DNA from: Tsuneonella suprasediminis | Lineage (GTDB): Bacteria > Pseudomonadota > Alphaproteobacteria > Sphingomonadales > Sphingomonadaceae | Direction: 5' to 3' | DNA: 64,000 nucleotides | NCBI RefSeq assembly: GCF_003605755.1 | Contig: NZ_RAHJ01000019.1 | Span: 196,331 to 260,330, forward strand | Shown here: positions 1 to 8,435 of the stretch, piece by piece | Layout of the letters: each line of letters starts with the position of its first letter | Position numbering within the stretch: the stretch's first letter is position 1 | Notes under the pieces: generated by a model | Database searches by the model: none | What the model saw: the letters and a program-made list of their open reading frames with translations, nothing else | What the model was told of the DNA's origin: nothing | Position numbers and translations under genes: made by a program

Positions 1-196
1 ATTTCGCGTAATTCCCTGCCGGTGCTTCGAGCGGGGTTGCCCGATAAAGACCGATGATTGCATCATCTGGAACCAATGCCGCCAAAGGGGCGGGCGGTGT
101 ACGGAACAACAGTGCACGCGTAACAGCGGGCAGGGCGGCCACATGTATCTTGCGTTCGGATCGCAATCGTTTGCGGAGGGTTGGCTTATCGGTCAC
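1..196 (-). CDS. 5-formyltetrahydrofolate cyclo-ligase, N-terminal part
   Basis: Partial gene running off the left edge. The complement read from a GTG at 196 gives an N-terminus beginning MTDKPTLRKRLRSERK followed by IIGLYRATPLEAP. The LRK-R-R start and the IGLYRA strand are typical of the 5-formyl-THF cyclo-ligase (YgfA/Fau) family, which converts 5-formyl-THF to 5,10-methenyl-THF using ATP. A GGGAG stretch lies about 12 nt before the GTG. The family identification is helped by position: in many proteobacteria this gene lies just downstream of zapA and 6S RNA, as here. The catalytic C-terminal half is outside the window, so completeness cannot be judged. Confidence 0.82.
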   Translation of the reverse strand, partial: MTDKPTLRKRLRSERKIHVAALPAVTRALLFRTPPAPLAALVPDDAIIGLYRATPLEAPAGNYAK

Positions 197-240
197 GCAG
201 GCACTTATCTCCCGGACATTTGCCCTGTTATAAGGTGAGT

Positions 241-418
241 GGCGGAACCACCATGGGTCGGTTTCCGGGAAATCCTCTGACGCCTAAGGTGTCAGGTGGG
301 CGCCATGTGCCTCGGGGCCGGGCCCTATTTCAGGCCCCGCACCCCGGACAGGGACGGCTCCCTTGGATTGCTTATAGCCCCAGGGATTTTCTGCAGGTTC
401 GTGCCGGGCAGTCCCGCC
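241..418 (-). ncRNA. ssrS: 6S RNA (probable)
   Basis: The gap between zapA and the cyclo-ligase gene folds on the minus strand as a long, mostly double-stranded rod. The 5' end GGCGG near 418 pairs with CCGCC near 241-245. A GC-rich apical arm around 310-345 pairs GGGGTGCGGGGCC with GGGCCCGGCCCC across a short loop containing TGAAAT. 6S RNA mimics an open promoter and binds sigma70 RNA polymerase in stationary phase. The identification rests on the zapA-ssrS-cyclo-ligase order plus the rod-like fold. Ends are estimated from the closing stem. A covariance-model search would settle it. Confidence 0.65.
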
Positions 419-427
419 GCTGCCTAT

Positions 428-1027
428 TTAGGATGTGGTTTCCTTACCCTCAAGCCGGTCGGCACAGATTTCGAGCTGTTCGGCAAATCTTTCCAATGCC
501 ACGGCAAGATTTGGGTCATCTGCATCAGGCAAGGGCGATTTTCCCGATGCGGCCGCGCTCTTATGTGCCTTGTTCTCTTCAATAAGGTCGGTGATTTGCG
601 CGCTTAATGCAGCGCGTTGCGTTTCGTGTTCGGCAATCTGCTGAGTCAACGCTTCGATCTGGCTGCCCGCACCCTCCATTTCACCGGTGGGTTGAGAGCT
701 GCTGCCTTTCAGACGAACGATCTCGGATTCGAGGTCTGCAATAGTGCTACTAAGTGCGTTCAGTTCGACTTCGGTGAATTGCGCGGTGCACTCGGCCTGC
801 TCTTTAGCGGTGATCGCCTTGCTGGCATTTTCCTTTGCCTCATGCGCTTCGTCAGCCAGCATCAGGGATGCGAAGAGCAGATTTTGTGCATCTTGGGTGC
901 CAAGGTGCCCCATCGATTCAAGTTTGGCATTAACCAGCGTGGCAAGATTGCGAACGCGGTCCTCTTCTCCCTGAGCGCAAGCGACGCGATAGACGCGCCC
1001 GCCAACGGTGACGGATACCTCGCTCAT
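428..1027 (-). CDS. zapA: cell division protein ZapA, long form
   Basis: ZapA binds FtsZ and bundles protofilaments at the division site. Residues 1-90 match the family: MSEVSVTVGGRVYRVAC, then GEEDRVRNLATLVNAKL and a helix with NLLFASLMLADEA. At 199 residues it is about twice the usual ZapA length; residues 90-165 form a long heptad-like helix (TEVELNALSSTIADLESEI, then a second coiled segment QIEALTQQIAEHETQRAAL), followed by an acidic tail. The start overlaps the stop of the upstream gene by 4 bp (ATGA), so the two are translationally coupled. The C-terminal extension may contact division partners; that is inference. Confidence 0.9.
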   Translation of the reverse strand: MSEVSVTVGGRVYRVACAQGEEDRVRNLATLVNAKLESMGHLGTQDAQNLLFASLMLADEAHEAKENASKAITAKEQAECTAQFTEVELNALSSTIADLESEIVRLKGSSSQPTGEMEGAGSQIEALTQQIAEHETQRAALSAQITDLIEENKAHKSAAASGKSPLPDADDPNLAVALERFAEQLEICADRLEGKETTS

Positions 1028-1218
1028 TGTTCGATATCTGCAATGAGCGTGTCGAGTTCTTTCAGTGCGGCGATCACGGTTTCACGCATGGTTTCGTGTT
1101 CGTCCACGAGTCTGGACACCGAAAGCGGTTGAGTGTGCACTTCCTCCGACGCTGCCGCGATCCGCGTCAGTGCGGATTCGATCCGCCGGGTTGCTGCTTC
1201 GATACGATCGCCGCTCAT
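1024..1218 (-). CDS. small coiled-coil protein upstream of zapA (ZauP-like)
   Basis: A 64-residue, highly charged, helical protein (MSGDRIEAATRRIESALTRI... LVDEHETMRETVIAALKEL) with heptad spacing of hydrophobic residues and no membrane segment. It overlaps zapA by 4 bp and is certainly cotranscribed with it. In Caulobacter a coiled-coil protein encoded directly upstream of zapA (ZauP) works with ZapA to focus the Z-ring. Position, size class and predicted fold make this a plausible orthologue, but I cannot align the sequences here, so the functional link is inference. Confidence 0.7.
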   Translation of the reverse strand: MSGDRIEAATRRIESALTRIAAASEEVHTQPLSVSRLVDEHETMRETVIAALKELDTLIADIEQ

Positions 1219-1420
1219 GCGCTTTAGATACGCAAATTAGCGCCTCTACGCAAAGGGTTGGGGTGGGCTGTTGATAACTCGCGTGAGGCGAAGCGGGCGC
1301 GGTTTCGGTCGGGTGGGCCGGGGAAGCGGGGGAGGGGTCGCTTGACCTTCCTCCGCCTGTCCGCAAGAGGGATGCGCGCGCGACGAATCGCCTTGTTTTC
1401 TCTCTGCCGGAGCATTGCCC

Positions 1421-3397
1421 ATGACCATCGACCCGTCCCGTCTCGCGCCGATGGCGAACGCCATTCGCGCCCTGTCGATGGACGCGGTTCAGGCCGCTAA
1501 TTCCGGGCATCCAGGAATGCCCATGGGCATGGCCGATGTCGCCACAGTCCTGTGGTCCAGATATCTGAAATTCGACCCGAAGGCACCTGATTGGGCCGAT
1601 CGTGATCGCTTCGTGCTGAGTGCTGGACATGGATCGATGCTGATCTACAGCCTGCTGCACCTGAGCGGATACGATGCGCCGACGATGGACGATATCCGCA
1701 ATTTCCGTCAACTCGGCAGCCCGTGCGCCGGACACCCGGAAAACTTTCTGTTGCCCGGCGTCGAATGCACGACCGGCCCGCTCGGTCAGGGGTTGGCGAT
1801 GGCCGTCGGCATGGCGATTGCCGAACGCCATCTGAACGGTGTGTTCGGAGACGATCTCGTCGATCACGATACCTGGGTCGTTGCAGGCGACGGTTGCCTG
1901 ATGGAAGGCATCAATCACGAGGCAATCGGGCTGGCGGGCAATCTCCGCCTCGGGCATCTCAAGGTGCTGTGGGATTCCAACGCGATCACAATCGACGGAT
2001 CTACCGATCTGTCGACCTGCGAAGATATCCCTGCGCGTTACCGAGACACCGGCTGGAATGTCGTCGAATGTGACGGGCACGATTTTACCGATATCGACCG
2101 TGCCCTTGGTGCAGCGAAAGCTGAAACGGCCAAGCCCACGCTGGTGGTGTGCCGGACCGTGATCGGGAAGGGCGCACCCAACAAACAGGGCACGAGTGCA
2201 ACACACGGCGCGCCGCTTGGAGCAGAGGAAATTGCCGCGGCACGTGCCGAACTGGGATGGACCGCTGCGCCGTTCGAAATTCCTGCTGAAATCGCCGCAG
2301 ACTGGTGCAAGACAGGTGAGCGCGGTGCCACTTCGCGTCAGGAATGGAATGCGCGTCTCGATGCCTCGTCCGACAAGGCCGAGTTTGAGCGTCGCATGGC
2401 AGGCGATCTGCCAGAAGGCGACGTGGTGGCCGCCGCGTTCTCCGCCTGGCTTTCGGGCGATAAAAAGGTCGCAACCCGCAAGGCATCCGAACTTGCTCTC
2501 GATGTTTTGACTCCGCTTTTGCCGGAAATGGTTGGCGGATCGGCGGATCTCACCGGGTCGAACAACACGAAAACCAAGGCGACAACGCCGCTGACCGCCA
2601 GCGATTATACCGGGCGCTATGTCTATTACGGCATTCGCGAATTCGGCATGGCTGCGGCGATGAACGGTATGGCGCTGCATGGCGGGGTGATCCCGTATGG
2701 TGGCACGTTCCTGATCTTCAGCGATTATTGCCGAAATGCCGTGCGTCTTTCAGCCTTGCAGCAGATTCGCGCGATCTACGTGTTCACGCATGACAGCATC
2801 GGACTGGGCGAAGATGGACCGACCCATCAGCCGGTGGAGCAGGTTATGAGCCTGCGGATGATACCGAATCTCAATGTATTCCGTCCGTGTGACATCATTG
2901 AAACGGCTGAATGCTGGCAACTTGCCTTGCAAGATAAGGGAACGCCTTCGGTTCTCGCGCTCAGCCGTCAGAATCTCCCGCAACTGCGTCACGAGGGCGA
3001 TATGTTGAGCGCGCGCGGTGCTTACCGCCTGCGGGCGGCAAAGGCGGGGCGTAAAGTCGTGCTGATCGGCACCGGTTCCGAGGTCGAGCTGGCGTGCAAC
3101 GTGGCGGACGCTCTCGAAGCGCAGGGCATTGGTGCCGACGTGGTTTCGATGCCTAGCATGGAACTGTTCGAGCAACAGGATGCGGCGTATCAGGCGGATA
3201 TTCTTCCGACTGATGCTCTGAAGGTTTCGATCGAAGCCGGGGTAACAATGGGTTGGGAACGCTACACCGGTTGCGATGGCTTGCAGATCGGCCTCAACCG
3301 GTTTGGTGCGTCGGCCCCCGCCGAGGAATTGTTCACCAAGTTCGGTTTCACTGTGGATGCAATCGTCCCGCAAATCACAAATAAACTCAACGGATAA
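1421..3397 (+). CDS. tkt: transketolase
   Basis: Thiamine-diphosphate enzyme moving two-carbon units between ketose and aldose phosphates in the pentose phosphate/Calvin-type reactions. At 658 residues it is full length. The N-terminal half carries the substrate loop SGHPGMPMGMADV and the ThDP/metal motif VAGDGCLMEGINHEAIGLAG followed by WDSNAITIDG. The pyrimidine domain has ADLTGSNNT and YGIREFGMAAAMNGMALHGG with the catalytic glutamate, then FTHDSIGLGEDGPTHQPVEQ. I chose ATG 1421 over a TTG six bases upstream because GGAG at 1409-1412 is correctly spaced. It is followed 15 bp later by gap and heads a carbon-metabolism run. Confidence 0.97.
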   Translation: MTIDPSRLAPMANAIRALSMDAVQAANSGHPGMPMGMADVATVLWSRYLKFDPKAPDWADRDRFVLSAGHGSMLIYSLLHLSGYDAPTMDDIRNFRQLGSPCAGHPENFLLPGVECTTGPLGQGLAMAVGMAIAERHLNGVFGDDLVDHDTWVVAGDGCLMEGINHEAIGLAGNLRLGHLKVLWDSNAITIDGSTDLSTCEDIPARYRDTGWNVVECDGHDFTDIDRALGAAKAETAKPTLVVCRTVIGKGAPNKQGTSATHGAPLGAEEIAAARAELGWTAAPFEIPAEIAADWCKTGERGATSRQEWNARLDASSDKAEFERRMAGDLPEGDVVAAAFSAWLSGDKKVATRKASELALDVLTPLLPEMVGGSADLTGSNNTKTKATTPLTASDYTGRYVYYGIREFGMAAAMNGMALHGGVIPYGGTFLIFSDYCRNAVRLSALQQIRAIYVFTHDSIGLGEDGPTHQPVEQVMSLRMIPNLNVFRPCDIIETAECWQLALQDKGTPSVLALSRQNLPQLRHEGDMLSARGAYRLRAAKAGRKVVLIGTGSEVELACNVADALEAQGIGADVVSMPSMELFEQQDAAYQADILPTDALKVSIEAGVTMGWERYTGCDGLQIGLNRFGASAPAEELFTKFGFTVDAIVPQITNKLNG

Positions 3398-3412
3398 GCA
3401 GGAGCTCTTCTC

Positions 3413-4420
3413 ATGGCGACCAAAGTTGCGATCAACGGTTTCGGACGTATCGGGCGGCTTGTCGCGCGCGCTCTGCTGGAGCGCGATGATCACGATCTGG
3501 AACTCGTTTCGATCAACGATCTCGCAGACACCAAATCCAATGCCCTGCTGTTCCAGTATGACAGCACCCACGGCCGTTTCCCTGGTACGGTTGAGGTTGA
3601 TGGCAACGATCTGATCGTCAATGGCAAGCGCATTCACGTAACCAGCGAGCGTGATCCGGGCAATTTGCCGCATAAGGCAAATGGCATCGACATTGCGCTC
3701 GAATGCACAGGATTCTTCCAGTCGGATGAGAAAAGCCGCCCACACCTCGCTGCAGGTGCCAAGCGTGTGCTGATCTCGGCCCCGGCTACCGGTGTGTCGG
3801 CCACGATTGTCTATGGCGTGAATCAGGATACACTGACAGCTGACGATGTGATCGTGTCGAATGCAAGCTGCACGACCAACTGTCTCGCACCGGTGGCCAA
3901 GGTTCTCGACGATGCGGTGGGCATCGAACGTGGCTTCATGACCACGATCCACTCCTACACCAATGATCAGCGCATGCTCGACCAGATGCACAGCGATATG
4001 CGCCGTGCCCGTGGTGGCGCACAGAATATGATCCCGACCACGACCGGCGCGGCCCGTGCGGTTGGCCTTGTGCTTCCCCAGCTCAAGGGCAAGCTCGATG
4101 GGTCGTCGGTGCGCGTACCGACACCGAATGTTTCGCTGATCGATCTGGTGTTCACGCCCAAGCGCGATGTAACAGCGGAAGAGCTGAACGCTGCGTTGAA
4201 GGCTGCCTCGGAAGGCGCGATGAAAGGTGTTCTGGCCTACACCGATCAACCGCTGGTTTCGAGTGACTTCAATCACTACCCCGCCAGCTCGACCGTCGAT
4301 TCGCTGGAGACCGCGGTGCTCGAAGGCAAGCTGGCCCGCGTGGTGAGCTGGTACGACAACGAGTGGGGCTTCTCCAACCGCATGATCGACACCGCTGGCG
4401 TGATGGCGAAGCTGATCTGA
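3413..4420 (+). CDS. gap: type I glyceraldehyde-3-phosphate dehydrogenase
   Basis: Oxidises and phosphorylates glyceraldehyde 3-phosphate with NAD(P)+. At 335 residues it is full length. The N-terminal Rossmann fold begins [16 protein letters not shown]. The active-site motif NASCTTNC puts the nucleophilic cysteine at residue 153, followed by [10 protein letters not shown], the phosphate-binding [18 protein letters not shown], and the C-terminal [13 protein letters not shown]. An AGGAGCT ribosome-binding site precedes the ATG. It lies 15 bp after tkt, consistent with cotranscription. Cofactor preference cannot be read with confidence from what I see. Confidence 0.97.
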   Translation: MATKVAINGFGRIGRLVARALLERDDHDLELVSINDLADTKSNALLFQYDSTHGRFPGTVEVDGNDLIVNGKRIHVTSERDPGNLPHKANGIDIALECTGFFQSDEKSRPHLAAGAKRVLISAPATGVSATIVYGVNQDTLTADDVIVSNASCTTNCLAPVAKVLDDAVGIERGFMTTIHSYTNDQRMLDQMHSDMRRARGGAQNMIPTTTGAARAVGLVLPQLKGKLDGSSVRVPTPNVSLIDLVFTPKRDVTAEELNAALKAASEGAMKGVLAYTDQPLVSSDFNHYPASSTVDSLETAVLEGKLARVVSWYDNEWGFSNRMIDTAGVMAKLI

Positions 4421-4424
4421 GCAC

Positions 4425-4558
4425 TGCCTTCCTCCCGAAAGCGGGGAGGGGAGCGACCGACCGTGGTGGAGGGGCGCCTGCCACGGTCCGAATTATCCGC
4501 GGGCGCCCCTTCATCCCGCGCCTTGCGGGGTTCCTCTCTCCTGGCGGGGAGAATGGGA
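4425..4558 (+). repeat. composite intergenic inverted-repeat element (REP-like)
   Basis: The 145-bp gap between gap and pgk is almost entirely made of small GC-rich inverted repeats. These are CCTCCCG/CGGGGAGG (4431-4449), a perfect ACCGTGG/CCACGGT (4460-4466 and 4481-4487), GGGGCGCC (4471-4478) complementary to GGCGCCCC (4502-4509), CCCGCG/CGGGG near 4515-4530, and TCTCC/GGGGAGA near 4537-4552. There is no open frame. The layout resembles the repetitive extragenic palindromes scattered in sphingomonad genomes; whether this one recurs elsewhere cannot be tested here, although 44273-44310 holds a shorter element with the same CCCTCC/GGAGAGGG core. Confidence 0.6.
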
Positions 4559-4565
4559 GTCGAAA

Positions 4566-5765
4566 ATGCCCAAGTTCAAGACGCTCGACGATATCGGTGA
4601 TGTGCGTGGCAAGGTCGCGCTGGTGAGGGTCGATCTCAACCTGCCGATGAAAGACGGTCGCGCAACCGATGTGACCCGGGTTCAGGCAAGCGCCCCGACC
4701 ATTCTTGAACTGGCCGACAAGGGGGCCAAGGTGCTGCTGCTGGCGCACTTCGGACGCCCCAAGGGGCAGCGGCATTCGACGATGAGCACCAGTATGGTGC
4801 AGGGCGATGTGGAGCGTGTGCTCGATCGCGAAATCATGTTCATTCCAGAGGTCGCCGGGCCGGTGGTGGAACAGGCGATCGGCATTTTGCGCGATGGCGA
4901 TATCGGCTTGCTGGATAACGTCCGCTTCTGGCCGGGCGAGGAAGCCAACGATCCCGAATTCGCTGAGGCGATTGCTGCCCATGGCGATTTTTATGTTAAC
5001 GATGCGTTTTCGGCGGCGCACCGGGCACACGCAAGCACGGAAGGGCTGGCGCATCTTCTGCCCGCCTATGCCGGCCGCGCGATGGAAGCGGAGCTGACCG
5101 CGTTGGACAAGGCGCTTGGTAACCCGGAAACGCCTGTTGCCGCGGTGGTTGGCGGCGCGAAAGTCAGTTCAAAGCTTGCTGTTCTCGAACATCTCGTCGG
5201 CAAAGTGCAGCATCTGATCATCGGCGGGGGAATGGCGAACACGTTTCTTGCCGCGCGCGGTGTCGATGTCGGCAAGAGTTTGTGTGAGCACGATCTGACT
5301 GGCACGGCAAACACAATTCTGGATACCGCTTGCCATGCCGGATGCACCGTTCATTTGCCGTATGATGTAGTCGTCGCGAAAGAATTTGCCGCTAATCCAG
5401 CGAGCCTGCGTACATGTAACGTGCACGAGGTGGCAGCTGACGAGATGATCCTCGACGTAGGGCCGCTCGCAGTGGAAGCGTTGGGAGATGTGCTGAAAAC
5501 CTGTCGCACTCTGGTGTGGAATGGCCCGATGGGGGCATTTGAAACCGAACCGTTCGATGCAGCCACTGTGGCTCTGGCGCGGACTGCGGCGGCACTGACG
5601 CAGGATGGTTCGCTGGTATCGGTCGCCGGTGGCGGGGATACGGTCGCAGCGCTAAACCACGCCGGCGTTGCGCGTGATTTCACCTATATTTCAACTGCTG
5701 GTGGCGCTTTCCTCGAATGGATGGAAGGCAAAGTTCTGCCGGGCGTAGCGGCATTGGAAGCATGA
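4566..5765 (+). CDS. pgk: phosphoglycerate kinase
   Basis: Transfers phosphate between 1,3-bisphosphoglycerate and ADP. Full length at 399 residues. The N-domain substrate motif is [12 protein letters not shown], followed by [11 protein letters not shown], the arginine-bearing [15 protein letters not shown] and [16 protein letters not shown]. The C-domain nucleotide site shows [33 protein letters not shown] and the glycine-rich [12 protein letters not shown] near the end. The ATG follows the composite repeat with a GGGAG about 7 nt upstream. Its stop overlaps the next ATG (ATGA), so the thioesterase gene is coupled to it. Confidence 0.97.
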   Translation: MPKFKTLDDIGDVRGKVALVRVDLNLPMKDGRATDVTRVQASAPTILELADKGAKVLLLAHFGRPKGQRHSTMSTSMVQGDVERVLDREIMFIPEVAGPVVEQAIGILRDGDIGLLDNVRFWPGEEANDPEFAEAIAAHGDFYVNDAFSAAHRAHASTEGLAHLLPAYAGRAMEAELTALDKALGNPETPVAAVVGGAKVSSKLAVLEHLVGKVQHLIIGGGMANTFLAARGVDVGKSLCEHDLTGTANTILDTACHAGCTVHLPYDVVVAKEFAANPASLRTCNVHEVAADEMILDVGPLAVEALGDVLKTCRTLVWNGPMGAFETEPFDAATVALARTAAALTQDGSLVSVAGGGDTVAALNHAGVARDFTYISTAGGAFLEWMEGKVLPGVAALEA

Positions 5766-6223
5766 GCGAAGAACCGACAGTTATTGGCGCGGGCAGCAAT
5801 CTGTCCGACGTGAACGAGGGCGAATGGGCCGGGTGGCAAACCTGGTCGGGAGACGCTTTCGAGCAGCGCGCCGGGCCGTTCTACGAACGCCGTGAGGAAA
5901 ATGGCGGCATGGTCAGCGCCTTCCGCGCTGAAAAGCGGCACATGAACGGTGCTGGATTCATGCACGGCGGCTGCCTGATGACATTCGCGGATTCCGCGTT
6001 GTTCACCATCGCCACTGACGAAATGGCGGGCGCGCGCGGTGTTACGCTGCAACTCGCGGGGGATTTCCTCGCTCCCGTAGCTGTGGGCCAACTCGTCGAG
6101 GCGCGCGGTGCAGTGACGCGCGGTGGAGGCAAAACTGTGTTTGTCCGGGGAATGATAACGGCGGATGGGGCGCCTGCGCTAACTTTCAATGGCATTATCC
6201 GCAAGGTCGGCACACGTAGCTGA
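5762..6223 (+). CDS. PaaI-family hotdog thioesterase
   Basis: A 153-residue single-domain hotdog protein. The central HGG motif in [20 protein letters not shown] followed by a strand with [17 protein letters not shown] is characteristic of PaaI-like acyl-CoA thioesterases, where the glycine pair lies at the helix start facing the thioester. Residues 1-50 are family-variable. The true start is the ATG at 5762 overlapping the pgk stop; a longer frame would extend back into pgk. The substrate is unknown. Its place between pgk and fba is probably operon hitch-hiking. Confidence 0.85.
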   Translation: MSEEPTVIGAGSNLSDVNEGEWAGWQTWSGDAFEQRAGPFYERREENGGMVSAFRAEKRHMNGAGFMHGGCLMTFADSALFTIATDEMAGARGVTLQLAGDFLAPVAVGQLVEARGAVTRGGGKTVFVRGMITADGAPALTFNGIIRKVGTRS

Positions 6224-6308
6224 CACTGCTGTTGCCCTGCGGGGCTGTGCTGGCTAAAGGCCTCGCGCCACCTTCTGCATTCGTATGCACAATACCCGGA
6301 GCAGTCAG

Positions 6309-7196
6309 ATGAATCATCAGGAAATGACCGATCGCATTGCCAATGGGCAGGGATTTATTGCCGCACTCGACCAGTCTGGCGGGTCCACACCAAAGGCATT
6401 GCGCGGTTACGGCATTACTGACGAATCCTGGAATGGCGACGATGAGATGTTTGCAGCGATCCATGAAATGCGGAGCCGGATCATCGAGAGTCCGTGTTTC
6501 GGAAACGGTAAGGTGATCGGCGCGATCCTGTTCGAGAAAACGATGGATGGGGTGAGTGGTGGCAAGCCGGTGCCGACACGTCTGGCCGAACGCGGCGTTG
6601 TGCCGTTCATCAAGGTCGACAAGGGGCTGGAAGAAGAAGCAAACGGCGTTCAGCTGATGAAACCGAATCCGGGCCTTGAAGACCTTTGTAACCGGGCCAG
6701 GGCACTTGGCGTGTTCGGCACCAAGATGCGTTCGGTCATCAAGGCGGTCAACCCCGTGGGTATTCGCCAGATCGTCGATCAGCAGTTCGCTGAGGGCGCG
6801 CGCATTCTTTCGACCGGGCTGGTGCCCATGCTTGAGCCGGAATACGATATCACTGCGACGGACCGGGCAGAAGGTGAGGTGATCCTGCGTGATGAAATCC
6901 TGTCGCATCTCGATGCGTTGCCCGACGGGCAGAAAGTGATGCTCAAGCTGTCGATCCCTGTTGAGGCCAATCTTTACGCGCCTTTGATCGCACATCCCAA
7001 GGTGTTGCGGGTTGTGGCACTGTCGGGCGGATATTCGACCGATGAGGCATGTGAAAAACTGGCGCAGAACGCTGGAATGATTGCAAGCTTCAGCCGTGGT
7101 CTGCTGCAGGATTTGCGCCATGGGCAATCGGATGCGGAATTCGATGGCACGCTAGGCAGCGCAATCGACCAAATTCACGCTGCTTCAGTGGCTTAA
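6309..7196 (+). CDS. class I fructose-bisphosphate aldolase
   Basis: Schiff-base aldolase interconverting fructose 1,6-bisphosphate with dihydroxyacetone phosphate and glyceraldehyde 3-phosphate. At 295 residues it fits the bacterial class I family (COG3588 type). Recognisable segments are FIAALDQSGGSTPKAL, GAILFEKTMDG, VPFIKVDKGLEEE, GTKMRSVI, LVPMLEPEYDI and VMLKLSIPVEANLY, whose lysine (K213) is the likely Schiff-base residue, then VALSGGYSTDEACEKL and ASFSRGLLQDL. ATG 6309 has GGAG seven bases upstream; the ATG at 6285 does not. It completes the tkt-gap-pgk group. Confidence 0.93.
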   Translation: MNHQEMTDRIANGQGFIAALDQSGGSTPKALRGYGITDESWNGDDEMFAAIHEMRSRIIESPCFGNGKVIGAILFEKTMDGVSGGKPVPTRLAERGVVPFIKVDKGLEEEANGVQLMKPNPGLEDLCNRARALGVFGTKMRSVIKAVNPVGIRQIVDQQFAEGARILSTGLVPMLEPEYDITATDRAEGEVILRDEILSHLDALPDGQKVMLKLSIPVEANLYAPLIAHPKVLRVVALSGGYSTDEACEKLAQNAGMIASFSRGLLQDLRHGQSDAEFDGTLGSAIDQIHAASVA

Positions 7197-7215
7197 TTTT
7201 TCGCTAGCAGAATAC

Positions 7216-7267
7216 CTTAGGATACTTGGATACTCAGTTTGGCTGTTGCCGCTTTGGGTATCCTAAG
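7216..7267. repeat. 10-bp perfect inverted repeat after the aldolase gene
   Basis: CTTAGGATAC at 7216-7225 is the exact reverse complement of GTATCCTAAG at 7258-7267, with a 32-bp spacer that contains a further GGATACT copy. It lies between two converging genes and has no thymidine run on either side, so it is not a textbook terminator. It may still end transcription as a stem-loop or be a protein site. Confidence 0.5.
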
Positions 7268-7284
7268 TTCCACGGGATCATTGC

Positions 7285-7677
7285 TCAGCGGGCTTCATAG
7301 CGGAAGCGATAGGTATCGCTCGCAATTTCATCCCCCGTCATCTTCTCTGGCAACACCTGTACCAGAGCAAACTTGCGATCGTGGGTGCCATAGGTTTCGC
7401 CAAGGGTCAGATCTTTGGTTTCGCGCCAGCCAGCTCCATCGATCCGCGTCCTGACAACCATGCGCCCGGCCCACATACACCGGGCATTGGCCGGGCAGCG
7501 GCTGTCTTCGACCACGGATTTGGATGTCAGGACCAGATCGCCAACCTGAGCAGGCTGATCGAACGGCACTGCGTAGCCTGCAGGTTGAGGTGGGCGATCT
7601 ACATTGGGTGCGTTGGGGATGACCGCGCAGGCGCCCAGTGTGGCGCTTACGAAAACGAGAATTGCGAACGTCTTCAT
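7285..7677 (-). CDS. small lipoprotein of unknown function
   Basis: A 130-residue protein with a clear lipoprotein signal: MKTFAILVFVSATLGACAVIP, with the lipidated cysteine at residue 17 after the lipobox LGAC. The mature part is proline-rich (NAPNVDRPPQPAG) and then a compact beta-rich stretch containing DSRCPANARCMWAGRMVVR, a cysteine pair that could form a disulfide, and a C-terminal segment TYGTHDRKFALVQVLP. I do not recognise an enzymatic motif. It is monocistronic, convergent with the aldolase gene and divergent from thiE. Confidence 0.8.
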   Translation of the reverse strand: MKTFAILVFVSATLGACAVIPNAPNVDRPPQPAGYAVPFDQPAQVGDLVLTSKSVVEDSRCPANARCMWAGRMVVRTRIDGAGWRETKDLTLGETYGTHDRKFALVQVLPEKMTGDEIASDTYRFRYEAR

Positions 7678-7754
7678 GTAATCAGATGAGCAGCTTGCCG
7701 CTTTCGCATCTCTGAATGGTGACGAATGCCGCGCAAGCGACTAACACCCGCAGC

Positions 7755-8390
7755 ATGACCGATTGCCAACTCTATCTGATATCGCCGCTTGACGTTGGCG
7801 GCTCGTTTCCCGACCGTCTGGCGTCCGCTCTGTCCGCGGGTGACGTGGCGGCGTTTCAGTTTCGGGTAAAGGACGTTGATCAGCATACTGCGGCAACCCT
7901 TGCAGGCCCGCTGCAAGAGATTTGCGCGGCGAAAGGTTGCGCCTTTATTGTCAACGATTCCATCGCTTTGGCAAAGCGATTGGGTGCCGATGGTGTCCAT
8001 CTGGGACAGGGCGATGGCGATCCCCGCGAAGCGCGCGAAGAATTGGGCCGCGAGGCGCAGATCGGTGTGACATGCCATGCGAGCCGCCACCTCGCCCTCG
8101 AAGCCGGGGATGCGGGTGCGGATTACGTCGCCTTCGGCAGCTTTTTCCCATCGACCACCAAGACCAGCGAACACCGCCCGGAACTGGAACTGCTGACCTG
8201 GTGGCAGACAATGGTCGAAATTCCCTGCGTCGCAATTGGCGGCATAACGCCGCAGAATTGTGGCCCGATCATACAGGCCGGTGCTGACTTTCTTGCGGTG
8301 TCGCAGGCGGTGTGGGGAGGCAACGAAGCTGATGCTGTACGTGCGTTCCACCGCGCTATGCAGGAGTATGCTTTTCAACCTGAAGATTAG
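7755..8390 (+). CDS. thiE: thiamine phosphate synthase
   Basis: Joins the pyrimidine (HMP-PP) and thiazole phosphates to make thiamine phosphate. The 211-residue TIM-barrel protein shows the family's ordered motifs: FQFRVKD (pyrophosphate arginine), FIVNDSIALAKRLGADGVHLGQGD, GVTCHAS, ADYVAFGSFFPSTTK (phosphate loop with the conserved lysine), VAIGGI and FLAVSQAVWG. I chose the ATG at 7755; a longer frame from 7716 has no family-like residues. No TPP riboswitch signature is visible upstream. The TenI-like aminase relatives lack some of these residues, so thiE is the better call. Confidence 0.88.
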   Translation: MTDCQLYLISPLDVGGSFPDRLASALSAGDVAAFQFRVKDVDQHTAATLAGPLQEICAAKGCAFIVNDSIALAKRLGADGVHLGQGDGDPREAREELGREAQIGVTCHASRHLALEAGDAGADYVAFGSFFPSTTKTSEHRPELELLTWWQTMVEIPCVAIGGITPQNCGPIIQAGADFLAVSQAVWGGNEADAVRAFHRAMQEYAFQPED

Positions 8391-8435
8391 GTGTAAGGAA
8401 CATGCAATATTAGCCCAGGATAGAGGGTTCGATCA

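Noticed and set aside
1082-2680. A 532-residue minus-strand frame opposite transketolase
   Set aside because: Antisense to tkt and to the ZauP-like gene's start; translation is compositionally odd (arginine- and histidine-rich).
7678-7754. A TPP riboswitch upstream of thiE
   Set aside because: The conserved CTGAGA and the pyrophosphate-helix bases are absent, and the region is under 80 bp.
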